A stretch of 64,000 nt of DNA from Ensifer sesbaniae. Its GTDB lineage: Bacteria; Pseudomonadota; Alphaproteobacteria; Rhizobiales; Rhizobiaceae. The notes under the pieces were generated by a model. That model was not told the DNA's origin. It saw only the letters and a list, made by a program, of their open reading frames with translations, and searched no databases. The stretch lies in the NCBI RefSeq assembly GCF_013283665.1, contig NZ_JABEKU010000002.1:990863-1054862 (forward strand), in the 5' to 3' direction. Shown here in pieces: positions 25,614 to 33,943 of this stretch. The position numbers and the translations under genes were made by a program. Positions within the stretch are counted from its first letter, which is position 1; the number at the start of each line of letters is the position of its first letter.

Positions 25614-26355
25614 GCCCGTTCTCGAAATCCGCGATCTCCGCAAATCCTTCGGTGCCCTCAAGGCCACCGACGGGGTGAGCCTCGATCTTCGCCCGGGTCA
25701 GATCCACGCGCTGATCGGCCCGAACGGCGCCGGAAAAAGCACACTGATCCACCAGATCGCCGGTTCGCTCAAGGCCGACAGCGGCACCATCCGCTTTCTT
25801 GGAGAGGACATTGGCAACCTCGACATGGCCGCCCGCGCCAGACTCGGTCTTGCACGCAGCTTCCAGATCTCCTCGCTGGCGCAGGAGTTTTCAGCACTTC
25901 GCAACGTCATGCTGGCGGTGCAGGCGCGGCAGGGCAGCAGCTTCCGCTTCTTCCGCCAGGTGACCCGCGACAAGGACCTGACTGAGCCGGCGATGGCGAT
26001 GCTCGAACGCGTCGACCTCGCCGCGCGCGCCCATGTGCCGGCGGCAGAACTTTCTCACGGCGAACGCCGGCAACTGGAGATCGCGATCGCGCTGGCGCTT
26101 GCGCCGAACGCGTTCCTCCTCGACGAGCCTATGGCCGGCATGGGACCGGAGGGCTCGAAGCGGCTGACCACGTTCCTCGACGGCTTGCGCCATGAGGCAC
26201 CGATGCTCTTGGTGGAGCACGACATGGACGCGGTCTTCGCGCTCGCCGACCGGATATCCGTGCTCGTCTATGGTCGCATCATCGCGTCAGGCACGGTCGA
26301 TGAGATCCGCAGCGACCCGGAAGTGCGCCGGGCCTATCTGGGAGAAGCCGCGTGA
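25606..26355 (+). CDS. branched-chain-type ABC ATP-binding protein, LivG family
   Basis: A 249-residue ATPase. Walker A is GPNGAGKST (about 38-46), the signature is LSHGERRQLEIAIALA, Walker B is AFLLDEPMAGM, and the switch His is in LVEHDMD. The signature motif has LSHGE where the consensus is LSGGQ, a variant seen in LivG proteins. It works with the following LivF protein as an ATPase heterodimer on the inner face of the membrane. Its start overlaps livM by eight bases and its stop overlaps the GTG of livF. Confidence 0.9.
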   Translation: MSEPVLEIRDLRKSFGALKATDGVSLDLRPGQIHALIGPNGAGKSTLIHQIAGSLKADSGTIRFLGEDIGNLDMAARARLGLARSFQISSLAQEFSALRNVMLAVQARQGSSFRFFRQVTRDKDLTEPAMAMLERVDLAARAHVPAAELSHGERRQLEIAIALALAPNAFLLDEPMAGMGPEGSKRLTTFLDGLRHEAPMLLVEHDMDAVFALADRISVLVYGRIIASGTVDEIRSDPEVRRAYLGEAA

Positions 26356-27038
26356 GCCTGCTCGAAATCAAGGGCCTCGAAACCTTTTACGGGGCTTCCC
26401 AGGCGCTTTTCGGCGTCAATCTCGATGTGCGGCAGGGCGAGGTGGTCGCGCTCATGGGCCGCAACGGCATGGGCAAGACGACGACGATCAATTCGATCCT
26501 CGGCCTCGTGCGCCCACGCGCCGGCGCCATCTCCTTCGCCGGCAAGGCGATCTCCGGCATGCGCCCGCACCGGATCGCCAGGCTCGGCCTTGGCCTCGTA
26601 CCCGAGGGGCGGCGCTGCTTTCCCAATCTCACCGTCATGGAAAACCTCATAGCCACGGCGCGCGGCAGCGCGTGGAGCTTCGAGAAAGTCATCGCCCTCT
26701 TTCCCCGCCTCGGCGAGCGGCACGACCAGTATGCCAACACGCTTTCGGGCGGCGAGCAGCAGATGCTCGCCATCGGCCGGGCGCTGATGACCAATCCCAG
26801 CCTTCTCATTCTCGACGAGGCGACCGAAGGGCTGGCGCCAGTCATCCGCCAGGACATCTGGTCGGCGATCCGCACGCTGAAGGAGGCGGGACAGTCGATC
26901 CTGGTGGTCGACAAGACGCTTTCGGAACTGCTGCCGGTGGCCGACCGCTGCTTCGTCCTGGAAAAAGGCGCGGCGGTTTTCGAGGGGCCACCGTCCGCGT
27001 TGACTCCTGAGCTTCAGGACCGCTATCTCGGCGTCTGA
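26352..27038 (+). CDS. branched-chain-type ABC ATP-binding protein, LivF family
   Basis: A 228-residue ATPase starting with GTG (ATP-loop GRNGMGKTT, signature TLSGGEQQMLAIGRAL, Walker B LLILDEATEGLAP, then VVDKTLSEL). In the last block the usual switch His of VEQN/VEH is replaced by Asp-Lys, a common LivF variation. It is the last gene of the rightward operon that began with the CoA ligase and meets the PLP-lyase gene tail to tail after seven bases. Confidence 0.9.
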   Translation: MSLLEIKGLETFYGASQALFGVNLDVRQGEVVALMGRNGMGKTTTINSILGLVRPRAGAISFAGKAISGMRPHRIARLGLGLVPEGRRCFPNLTVMENLIATARGSAWSFEKVIALFPRLGERHDQYANTLSGGEQQMLAIGRALMTNPSLLILDEATEGLAPVIRQDIWSAIRTLKEAGQSILVVDKTLSELLPVADRCFVLEKGAAVFEGPPSALTPELQDRYLGV

Positions 27039-27045
27039 GTTCTGG

Positions 27046-28014
27046 TCAGGCTGCGGGAATGCCGCCGCCGAGCACCACGGAATAGGCCGCCGCGTCGATG
27101 TTGCCGCCGGAGATCACGCAGACGACGTTTCCCTTGAGGTCCGGCCGCGCGATCGCGGCGGCGAGCGAGGCAGCGCCTGCTCCTTCGGTGACGATCTTCG
27201 CCTTCTTAAACAACAGCCGCATCCCATCGGTCACCTGAGCCGGGCTGACGGCAATCGCCCCATCGATCAACTCGCGTGCGACCGGCCAAAGCTTAAGCAC
27301 CAACGACGGCGCGCCAATGCTCTTGATGAACGAGGGGCGCATTTCCACCGTCACGATCCGTCCTGCCGCAAGGGCGGCGCAAACCGGGGCAGCGCTGTCA
27401 TCCTCGACCGCAAAGACACGGCGGCGGTCGGAAGCGATCTTGACGGCACTTGCGACCCCAGTGGTCAAGCTGCCACCGCCATAGGGAGTGAGCACCACGT
27501 CGACATCGGGCAAATCCTCGGCGATTTCCATGCCGATGGAAGCGTTGCCGGCAAGCACCGCCTGATCCGTCACCGGATTGATCAGCAGTTCCGGCGCGTC
27601 CGGCCGGTCCGCGCCGGTGATGTAATCCCACCACGTTTCTCGGGTGACGAAGCGCACCTCGCCGCCAAGCGCGCGCACGCCCTCGATCTTGGTCTGCGGC
27701 GCGCCGCGATACATGTAGGCAACCATCGGCGCGCCGACGAGGCGTGCAGCCCAGGCCATGCCATAGGCCATGTTGCCGGAACTGGTGACCGCCACGCCCT
27801 GCCGCAGAGCCGCGGGATCGCGCGACAAGACTGCGTTCAGCGCCGGGCGAAGCTTGAAGGCGCCGATCGGAGACAAAGTCTCCAGTTTCAAGAAGATCTG
27901 CCGGTTGGGAAGTCCGAGGTCGAGCCTGACCAGCGGCGTGCGCTTAAAGTGCGGCGCAATGCGCTGGCGGGCTTCGGCGATTTCATTCGGGGTCGGACGG
28001 TGTGGCGCAGTCAT
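27046..28014 (-). CDS. PLP-dependent threonine/serine dehydratase-like enzyme
   Basis: A 322-residue fold-type II PLP enzyme. The Schiff-base Lys is in IGAFKLRPALNA (about 54), the substrate-carboxylate loop is SSGNMAYG, and the phosphate cup is PYGGGSLTTG. It resembles threonine ammonia-lyase and related hydroxy-amino-acid lyases, without an ACT regulatory domain. It is the last gene of the leftward operon that carries kynureninase and a TrpXYZ-like importer. Its natural substrate in this pathway is unknown; serine, threonine or 3-hydroxy-amino acids are candidates. It may instead be a racemase of the same fold. Confidence 0.8.
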   Translation of the reverse strand: MTAPHRPTPNEIAEARQRIAPHFKRTPLVRLDLGLPNRQIFLKLETLSPIGAFKLRPALNAVLSRDPAALRQGVAVTSSGNMAYGMAWAARLVGAPMVAYMYRGAPQTKIEGVRALGGEVRFVTRETWWDYITGADRPDAPELLINPVTDQAVLAGNASIGMEIAEDLPDVDVVLTPYGGGSLTTGVASAVKIASDRRRVFAVEDDSAAPVCAALAAGRIVTVEMRPSFIKSIGAPSLVLKLWPVARELIDGAIAVSPAQVTDGMRLLFKKAKIVTEGAGAASLAAAIARPDLKGNVVCVISGGNIDAAAYSVVLGGGIPAA

Positions 28015-28154
28015 TGCTTAAGTCCCCCGTTTTCCGTCCGCTCACCTTCGGGCACGATGGCCCCGAACCAGTCCGCTGCTGGGCGGCGACCTTAATCTGC
28101 GCCTGAACAGAAGCTGCGGGCGAAATGCCGCCCGCAGTCCGTCAGCGCCATCAC

Positions 28155-29402
28155 TCAGGTCACGGCTGCCCGGACCGCGAAACGCGCGTCCTCCCATGCA
28201 CCGGTGCTGAGGATCTCTTCCAGAATCTCAACCGCCCGCCAGACGTCGGCATAGCTCACATAGAGCGGCGTGAAGCCGAAGCGCATGGTGGTGGGCGCGC
28301 GGAAATCGCCGATGACGCCGCGGGCAATCAGCGCCTGCATGACCTCGTAGCTGTTTGGATGGCTGAACGAAACCTGGCTGCCGCGCTTCGCGCCGTCGCG
28401 CGGGCTTTCGAGCTCCAGCCCATAGGCGCCGCATTTCGCCTCGACGAGCGTGATGAAGAGATCCGTGAGCCGGATGCTCTTCTCGCGCAACGCCGCCATG
28501 TCGACCTCGTCCCAGACGTCGAGCGCGCCCTTGAGCGCGCGAAGCGAAAGGATCGGTTGCGTGCCGCAGAGGAAGCGACGGATACCCTCTCCGGCGGCAT
28601 AGTGCTGTTCGAAGGCGAACGGGCGGGCGTGACCCCACCAGCCGCTCAGCGGCTGACGGATGTCGCCGTGATGACGGGTGGCCGCATAGATGAAGGCAGG
28701 GGCTCCGGGGCCGCCGTTCAGATATTTGTAGGTGCAGCCGACGGCGAAATCGACATTGGCGCCGTCGAGATCGACCGGCAGGGCGCCGGCCGTATGGCAG
28801 AGATCCCAGATGACCAGCGCGCCATGCTCCTGCGCCTTGCGGGTCAACGCCGCCATGTCACGCAACACGCCGGACTTGTAGTTCACGTGGTTGACGAGAA
28901 CCACGGCGACGCTGTCGTCGATCAGGTCCTCGATCTCGGGCGCATCAACCCCTTCGAGACGCAGCGAAGCGCCGGGACGGGTCGAGACCACACCCTCGGC
29001 CATGTAAAGGTCGGTCGGGAAACTGCCGCCCTCGCTTACGATTACCGAACGATCGGGTCGCAAGGCCATGGCGGCATGCAAGGCCTTGTAGATGTTGATC
29101 GACGTGGTGTCGCAGACGACCGTCTGGCCGGCGGCGGCCCCGATCAGCCGCCCGACCCGATCGCCGAGCGCAAGCGGCATGTCGAACCAGCCTGCCGTAT
29201 TCCAGCTACGGATGAGATCCTGGCCCCATTCCTCGGTCGCGGCCTTGCGCAGTTCGTCGAAGGCGGCGGTCGAGGCGACGCCCAGCGAGTTGCCGTCGAG
29301 ATAGATGAGGCCCGGCGGCAGGATGAAGCGCTCGCGCATGGGGCGCAGCCAATCGGCTGCATCCATGGCCTCGATCGCAGCAAAATCAGGAACTGCATTC
29401 AT
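28155..29402 (-). CDS. kynU: kynureninase
   Basis: A 415-residue PLP enzyme that splits kynurenine into anthranilate and alanine. Landmarks are the N-terminal LIYLDGNSLG, the phosphate-binding VCDTTSINIYKAL, the PLP-pyridine Asp in IWDLCHTAGALPVDL, the Schiff-base Lys226 in GCTYKYLNGGPG, and PLSGWWGHARPFAFE. The length fits bacterial KynU. It begins 15 bases after the importer permease gene, so it belongs to the leftward transporter operon. The anthranilate it forms is the substrate of the CoA ligase encoded 7 kb away. Confidence 0.96.
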   Translation of the reverse strand: MNAVPDFAAIEAMDAADWLRPMRERFILPPGLIYLDGNSLGVASTAAFDELRKAATEEWGQDLIRSWNTAGWFDMPLALGDRVGRLIGAAAGQTVVCDTTSINIYKALHAAMALRPDRSVIVSEGGSFPTDLYMAEGVVSTRPGASLRLEGVDAPEIEDLIDDSVAVVLVNHVNYKSGVLRDMAALTRKAQEHGALVIWDLCHTAGALPVDLDGANVDFAVGCTYKYLNGGPGAPAFIYAATRHHGDIRQPLSGWWGHARPFAFEQHYAAGEGIRRFLCGTQPILSLRALKGALDVWDEVDMAALREKSIRLTDLFITLVEAKCGAYGLELESPRDGAKRGSQVSFSHPNSYEVMQALIARGVIGDFRAPTTMRFGFTPLYVSYADVWRAVEILEEILSTGAWEDARFAVRAAVT

Positions 29403-29417
29403 GAAGGTGGTCCTTGT

Positions 29418-30341
29418 TTATTCGCGAACGGTTTCGCGGGCGGGTGCTGGCCCGCGGCTTCGCTTGAGGCTCGGAAGAGCCAGCATGGCGAGAACGAACA
29501 GGCCGGTCGCAAGTTTCAGATCCGGCGGCGGCATGCCGGCCGCCAGGCAGAAGGAGACCAGCTGATAGTAGACGATCGCGCCGACAAAGGGGGCTGCGAG
29601 CTGGCACAGCACATTTTGCTTGCCGACGATCGCTTCGCCGATCATCAGCGCTGCAAGTCCGTTGATCAGGATGCCAAGCCCCATGTTGACGTCGGCAAAG
29701 CCCTGCGACTGCACCATCAGCGCGCCGCTTGCGGCCGAAAACGCGCCCGCAAGTCCTACGCCGCCGATCGTCGCCAGCCAGACATTGATGCCTTGCGCTT
29801 CCGCCATGTCGGGGTTGGCGCCGACGGCGCGCACCGCCGTGCCCTTCTCCGTCCGGAAGAAGTGATAGAGCAGGAAGAAGACGATGAGCGCGATCATCCC
29901 GGCGACGACGATCTTGCTCGCCGGGAAGCCCGGCTGCAGCCCCGGCGCCCAGTCGAAGACCGTCGAAGCGCCGAAGACCGAGAGGTTCGATCGGCCCATG
30001 ATCCTGAGATTGATCGAATAGAGCATCGTCATCATCAGGATGCCGGCAAGCAGCGTGTGGATCCGGAACCGAAGATGAATGAAGGCCGTGCAGCAGCCGG
30101 CGACGAAGCCGGCGACGAGCGCGATGGCGATTGCGGCAAGCGGCGACATGCCGGCCGCCATAAGGACGCCGCAGACGCAGCCGCCAAGCGGGAACGCGCC
30201 TTCGCTGGTCAGATCCGGAAAGCTCAGCATGCGGAACGGGATCATGATCCCGAGCACGACGAAGGCGAGGATCAGGCTCTGCGCCAGCGTCACGGGAACG
30301 AGCGAGATGAAGCTCGCCAGGGTGTTTTGAAGAATATCCAT
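29418..30341 (-). CDS. ABC transporter permease, TrpY-like
   Basis: A 307-residue permease with eight or nine helices. Distinct blocks are MIPFRMLSFPDLTSEGAFPLGGC, IHTLLAGILMMTMLYSINLRIMGR, and GTAVRAVGANPDMAEAQGINV as the coupling loop. This matches the permeases that accompany TrpX-type (DUF534) binding proteins. It is the only permease in the operon and so should form a homodimer. With the preceding ATPase and binding protein, and kynU after it, the transporter probably imports tryptophan or kynurenine. Confidence 0.87.
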   Translation of the reverse strand: MDILQNTLASFISLVPVTLAQSLILAFVVLGIMIPFRMLSFPDLTSEGAFPLGGCVCGVLMAAGMSPLAAIAIALVAGFVAGCCTAFIHLRFRIHTLLAGILMMTMLYSINLRIMGRSNLSVFGASTVFDWAPGLQPGFPASKIVVAGMIALIVFFLLYHFFRTEKGTAVRAVGANPDMAEAQGINVWLATIGGVGLAGAFSAASGALMVQSQGFADVNMGLGILINGLAALMIGEAIVGKQNVLCQLAAPFVGAIVYYQLVSFCLAAGMPPPDLKLATGLFVLAMLALPSLKRSRGPAPARETVRE

Positions 30342-30346
30342 GGTCG

Positions 30347-31126
30347 TCAGCTCGCCAGGAACATGCGGTCGGTTTTGACGGAGAAATGGCCGATCAGGTC
30401 CGGCACCGTCGTCTGGGCCTTGTCCTTGCCGTCGATTTCGAGACGCACACGCCCGGCATCGAGCATGATGACCTTGTGGCCAAAGTCCACCGCGTGCTGC
30501 ATGTTGTGCGTCACCATCAGCGTCGTCAGCTTCAAGGCTTCGACCGCGCGGATCGTCGCCTGCATGACGATATCGGCGGTGCGCGGATCAAGGGCCGCGG
30601 TGTGCTCGTCGAGCAGCAGCAGTTCCGGTTCGCCGCCGACCGCCATGATCAGGGACAGCGATTGCCGCTGGCCGCCGGAGAGCAACTCCACCCGCGTGTC
30701 GAGACGGTTTTCAAGACCAAGCCCCAGCAGCGACAGTCGTTCCCTGTAGGCGGCAAGCCGCGTCGCATTGAGCCCGCGGCGTAGGGTGCGCTTGTTGCTG
30801 CGAAGCTCCGCAAGCAGCATGTTTTCCGCGACCGTCATGCTGGCGGCGGTGCCGCGCATCGGGTCCTGAAAAACGCGGGCAAGCCGCATGGCACGCTTGT
30901 GGACGGGCATTGCCGTAACATCGTCGCCGTTGATGACGATCTGGCCTGAATCGAGCACCAGCGCGCCCGAGATGGCATTGAGCATGCTGCTCTTGCCGGC
31001 GCCGTTCGAGCCGATGACGACGCCGAACTCGCCTGTAGCAAGGCTGAGGTCGAGGCCGTCAAGCGCGACCTTTTCGTCCGCCTGCCCCTTGTAAAAAACC
31101 TTGCGGGCCGATCTGATTTCCAGCAT
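30347..31126 (-). CDS. ABC transporter ATP-binding protein, TrpZ-like
   Basis: A 259-residue ATPase with Walker A GSNGAGKSS, Q-loop region ARVFQDPMRG, signature LLSGGQRQSLSLIMAV, Walker B LLLLDEHTAALD and switch His VTHNMQHAV. The DEHTAALDPRTA form is characteristic of the ATPases paired with DUF534 binding proteins. It lies five bases before the permease and 64 after the binding-protein stop, with a hairpin in that gap. Confidence 0.9.
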   Translation of the reverse strand: MLEIRSARKVFYKGQADEKVALDGLDLSLATGEFGVVIGSNGAGKSSMLNAISGALVLDSGQIVINGDDVTAMPVHKRAMRLARVFQDPMRGTAASMTVAENMLLAELRSNKRTLRRGLNATRLAAYRERLSLLGLGLENRLDTRVELLSGGQRQSLSLIMAVGGEPELLLLDEHTAALDPRTADIVMQATIRAVEALKLTTLMVTHNMQHAVDFGHKVIMLDAGRVRLEIDGKDKAQTTVPDLIGHFSVKTDRMFLAS

Positions 31127-31146
31127 TGGCTCCCCCTAACCATGGC

Positions 31147-31171
31147 GTGACGGCGCTCTTGGCGCCGTCAC
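31147..31171 (-). promoter_or_regulatory. intercistronic hairpin after the TrpX-like binding-protein gene
   Basis: GTGACGGCGC (31147-31156) and GCGCCGTCAC (31162-31171) form a perfect 10-bp stem with a 5-base loop, between the binding-protein stop and the ATPase start. No T-run follows in either direction. It probably stabilises the binding-protein mRNA or causes partial termination. Confidence 0.6.
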
Positions 31172-31190
31172 TGTTGAGACCAACTGGAAA

Positions 31191-32174
31191 TCAGTCGACC
31201 ACGCAGTTGCACTCGCCAGCGAGCGCCGCTGGTACTTCGATACTGAAGGCGGCCGTCGCCTTTTTCGAGATGAGCGGTGCGTGATCTTCATAGGCCGGAC
31301 GCGACGGCGCGATGGTTTTCGGGTCCGTGCCTTTGAGGATCTCCGCTGCAATCTTGCCGGCATTGACGCCGACCTGCTCGTAGTTGACCGCAAAGCTTGC
31401 CGGCACGACGCCATCGCGGACGGCGCCGTCGTCGGAATTGACGATCGGGATCTGCGCCTGGCGTGCGGCCGCCGAAACGGCGCCGATCGCCGGCTGCAGC
31501 AGGTTGGACGCGGGCGTGTAGATCACATCGGCCTTGCCGGCGAAGGAGGCGATGCGTTGCTGGATGTCGTTGACGTTGTCGACGCCGACCTCCACGACCT
31601 CGAAGCCGGCGGCAGGGGCTGCTTCCTTGATCTTGTCGAGCAGGGCGGTGTCGTTCGCTTCACCTGGATTGTAGGGCACGCCGAAACGCTTGGCTTCCGG
31701 CAAGAGCTTACGGGTAAAGGCCATGACGGCGGCCACGTCCTGAAGGTCCGTCGCGCCGGTCATGCCATCATCGCCCGCCTCCCAGGACGGAACGAGCTTC
31801 GCGGCAACCGGATCAGTAACGGCGGAGAAGACGACCGGAATACCGGAGCCGGCAAGCGCCTTCTTGGCGATCTGCGAGACGGGCGTGGTGATCGTGTAGA
31901 CCAGCTTCGGCTGTTCGGCCTGCAGCTTGGCAATCATCTGCGGCACGAGCGAAGCGTCGAAGTTGGTGTGGCTCTCGGTGTAGACGACATCCTTGCCTTC
32001 GACGAAGCCGTTTTCAGCCAGCGCCTTCTTGAAGCCGGCGATCGACGCGTTCAACTGCGGATGTTCGCCGAAATTGGCGATCCCGATGCGGATCGGATCG
32101 GCGGCAGCCGTTCCCAGTCCCCATGCCATTGCGCCGGCGACGACCAACCCTGAAAGCCAAGTGCTCTTGCTCAT
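31191..32174 (-). CDS. ABC transporter substrate-binding protein, TrpX/DUF534 type
   Basis: A 327-residue periplasmic protein with a Sec signal peptide (SGLVVAGAMAWGLGTAAA) and mature start DPIRIGIANFGEHPQL. The two-lobe DUF534 pattern is clear: VYTITTPVSQIAKKAL, IPVVFSAVTDPVAAKLVPSWE, ADVIYTPASNLLQPAI and IPIVNSDDGAVRDGVVPASF. Characterised relatives (TrpX) bind tryptophan. Standing first in an operon with kynureninase, it probably captures tryptophan or kynurenine. The mature C-terminus has an unusual CNC pair. The gene faces a GntR regulator across an operator-like region. Confidence 0.87.
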   Translation of the reverse strand: MSKSTWLSGLVVAGAMAWGLGTAAADPIRIGIANFGEHPQLNASIAGFKKALAENGFVEGKDVVYTESHTNFDASLVPQMIAKLQAEQPKLVYTITTPVSQIAKKALAGSGIPVVFSAVTDPVAAKLVPSWEAGDDGMTGATDLQDVAAVMAFTRKLLPEAKRFGVPYNPGEANDTALLDKIKEAAPAAGFEVVEVGVDNVNDIQQRIASFAGKADVIYTPASNLLQPAIGAVSAAARQAQIPIVNSDDGAVRDGVVPASFAVNYEQVGVNAGKIAAEILKGTDPKTIAPSRPAYEDHAPLISKKATAAFSIEVPAALAGECNCVVD

Positions 32175-32256
32175 AATCCCTCCCAGAACTTGACGAGCGT
32201 TACCGCCCTCCTCGGCGGCGTGCGGGGATGATGGCGAGGGTCGGAGTTCTTGTCAA

Positions 32257-32303
32257 ACAAATATATATATTTTCACAATCGAGGCGTAACTATATATATT
32301 TGT
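32257..32303. promoter_or_regulatory. AT-rich inverted repeat between the importer operon and the GntR gene
   Basis: ACAAATATATATA (32257-32269) and TATATATATTTGT (32291-32303) are perfect 13-bp inverted copies whose centres are 34 bp apart. The left copy also contains a self-palindrome, AAATATATATATTT (32259-32272). This is the most AT-rich spot in the window and sits in the divergent promoter region, 83 bp from the binding-protein start and 32 bp from the GntR start. Confidence 0.6.
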
Positions 32304-32334
32304 ATCGATCCGATGCGGACGCTAAGGGAATGTG

Positions 32335-33108
32335 ATGCAGGACCACGAACAGTCGACCAAGACGGAATCGGCCTACCGGTTGCTACGCCGCGACATTCTG
32401 GCGACGCGGCTGAAACCCGGTGCGCCAATGAAGCTGAGCGCGCTGCGCGAAAGCTATGGGATCGGCTGGACGCCTCTGCGCGAGGCACTGTCGCGTTTGG
32501 AGGCAGAGGGCCTCGTCACGGCGATCAGCAATCGCGGCTTTGCCGTCGCACCGGTGTCACGCGAGGAGCTGGATGATCTCACCCGCGCGCGCCTCGCGGT
32601 GGAAATGCCGCTGTTGATCGAGTCGATCGAAAACGGTGACAGCGCATGGGAATCCGCCGTCGTCACGGCGCACTATCGGCTGTCCCGCTGCAAGGTCTCC
32701 GTCGAGCACTTCTCCGAAAGCGAGGTCGACGAGTGGGACGAAAAGCACGCCGGTTTCCATGCGGCACTGATCAGCGCGGCGCAGTCGAACTGGCTCGCGC
32801 GCTTCCAGGCGACGATCTCCGACCAGCTTCGGCGCCACCATCGTTTCTTAAGCCTTGCCCCGACGATGAGGGCTGCCGCCGGCATGAGCGAGGGCTATGA
32901 GGAGGCCGTCGCAGCCTTGCAGGACGCCATGGCGATCAAACATCACACCGAGCTCATGGAGGCGGCACTCGATCGCGACATCGAGCGCGCCAAGGTGCTG
33001 ATGGCGGACCACATCGGCTTTACGGTCAACGTCTATGTTCAATCCGAGGACGGCGGGCGCGCCTCGGTTTCCACGCGACAGACAGCGCCGGGGCTTGCGT
33101 CCAAATGA
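32335..33108 (+). CDS. GntR-family regulator (FCD subgroup) of the kynurenine importer operon
   Basis: A 257-residue regulator. The winged helix (about 10-75) reads AYRLLRRDILATRLKPGAPM, then IGWTPLREALSRLEAEGLVTAISNRGFAV. The C-terminal all-helix FCD domain has the metal-type residues in EKHAGFHAALISA and ADHIGF. FCD regulators bind small acids or amino acids. It is divergent from the TrpX-like importer/kynU operon with strong AT-rich palindromes between, so it most likely represses that operon and itself. The ATG at 32335 follows AAGGGA. Confidence 0.87.
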   Translation: MQDHEQSTKTESAYRLLRRDILATRLKPGAPMKLSALRESYGIGWTPLREALSRLEAEGLVTAISNRGFAVAPVSREELDDLTRARLAVEMPLLIESIENGDSAWESAVVTAHYRLSRCKVSVEHFSESEVDEWDEKHAGFHAALISAAQSNWLARFQATISDQLRRHHRFLSLAPTMRAAAGMSEGYEEAVAALQDAMAIKHHTELMEAALDRDIERAKVLMADHIGFTVNVYVQSEDGGRASVSTRQTAPGLASK

Positions 33109-33206
33109 CGGCCCATGACAGCCTGTCCAAGAACCGCAAACGCCTTTAAAAAGCAAAAGCAGGAAGAGCCTGCCGATTTGCGCAGGGTTAGAAGCGGACA
33201 TTGGGA

Positions 33207-33731
33207 ATGATGGGTGAAGACAAGTTCGACACTTCGCCGGAATGGGTGGATGGTGAGACCAAGGCGCTCGAGGCTCCGGGCGATCACCGCGCCGAGCTGA
33301 GGCTCTGGCTGCGCCTGCTGACCTGCTCGACGCTGGTCGAGAGCGAGATTCGCCGCAGGCTCCGGGAAGAATTCGACTCGACCCTGCCACGCTTCGACCT
33401 GATGGCCCAGCTCGAACGCGCGCCCGACGGCATGGTGCTTGGCGAAGTCTCGAAGCGCATGATGGTTTCGCCCGGCAACATCACGGTGCTGGTGGAGCGC
33501 TTGACCGAGAGCGGCCACATCAGCCGCACGACGCTTCCGACGGATCGGCGCGTGCAGGTCATCGCGCTGACGCCCTTCGGCCGTGCCGAATTCGAGAAGA
33601 TGGCAGCAACGCATGCCGATTGGATCTCCGAGCTGTTTGCCGGTGTTTCGCCGCAGGACAGCAGCGTGCTGATGGACGAGCTTGCCAAGCTCAAGCGGTC
33701 CATTATCGCCGCACTGGCGCGCAATAGCTGA
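33207..33731 (+). CDS. MarR-family regulator, probable regulator of the anthraniloyl-CoA genes
   Basis: A 174-residue MarR protein. The winged helix is LVLGEVSKRMMVSP-like (MVLGEVSKRMMVSPGNITVLVERL) followed by the wing SGHISRTTLPTDRRVQVIALTPFG. It belongs by look to the group that represses aromatic catabolic genes and is released by aryl-CoA thioesters. It lies directly upstream of the aminobenzoyl-CoA monooxygenase, and the gap after it holds a 16-bp near-palindrome, which also occurs near the CoA ligase. Inducer 2-aminobenzoyl-CoA is inference. The start could be 33207 or 33210. Confidence 0.87.
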   Translation: MMGEDKFDTSPEWVDGETKALEAPGDHRAELRLWLRLLTCSTLVESEIRRRLREEFDSTLPRFDLMAQLERAPDGMVLGEVSKRMMVSPGNITVLVERLTESGHISRTTLPTDRRVQVIALTPFGRAEFEKMAATHADWISELFAGVSPQDSSVLMDELAKLKRSIIAALARNS

Positions 33732-33828
33732 GGCACTCGCCCTTCCCTCCCCCTCGAGAACTTCCGAAATGACACGACGTCTCCGCGTCGTCTTCGACGC
33801 GCGCGCTGGCGTCGCATTTGCCCAAACA

Positions 33829-33844
33829 ATTTTAAGCTTGAAAT
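33829..33844. promoter_or_regulatory. predicted MarR-family operator, copy 2
   Basis: ATTTTAAGCTTGAAAT is palindromic apart from one pair (ideal ATTTYAAGCTTRAAAT). It lies about 100 bp ahead of the monooxygenase start, just after the MarR gene. The core TTTARGCTTGAAAT recurs in the formamidase/ligase promoter region. Confidence 0.65.
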
Positions 33845-33943
33845 TTCTCCCGAACGAGTCCAACCTGTTCCCAGCAGTCCGGGATGACGGTCGACGGCAT
33901 CTCGACGGCGACACGCGCGGCCGGAGCTCGGGAGGAGAACCAT

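Noticed and set aside
28125-30749. 874-codon open frame on the plus strand
   Set aside because: It is antisense to kynureninase and the TrpY/TrpZ-like genes, its translation is low-complexity (Arg/Asp/Gly/Ala) with no family motif. High GC leaves the opposite frame open.
33159-33173. GCAGG-AAGAG-CCTGC stem followed on the minus strand by a T-rich run
   Set aside because: The stem is only 5 bp and no leftward gene ends there. On the plus strand no T-run follows, so a terminator for the GntR gene is not supported.
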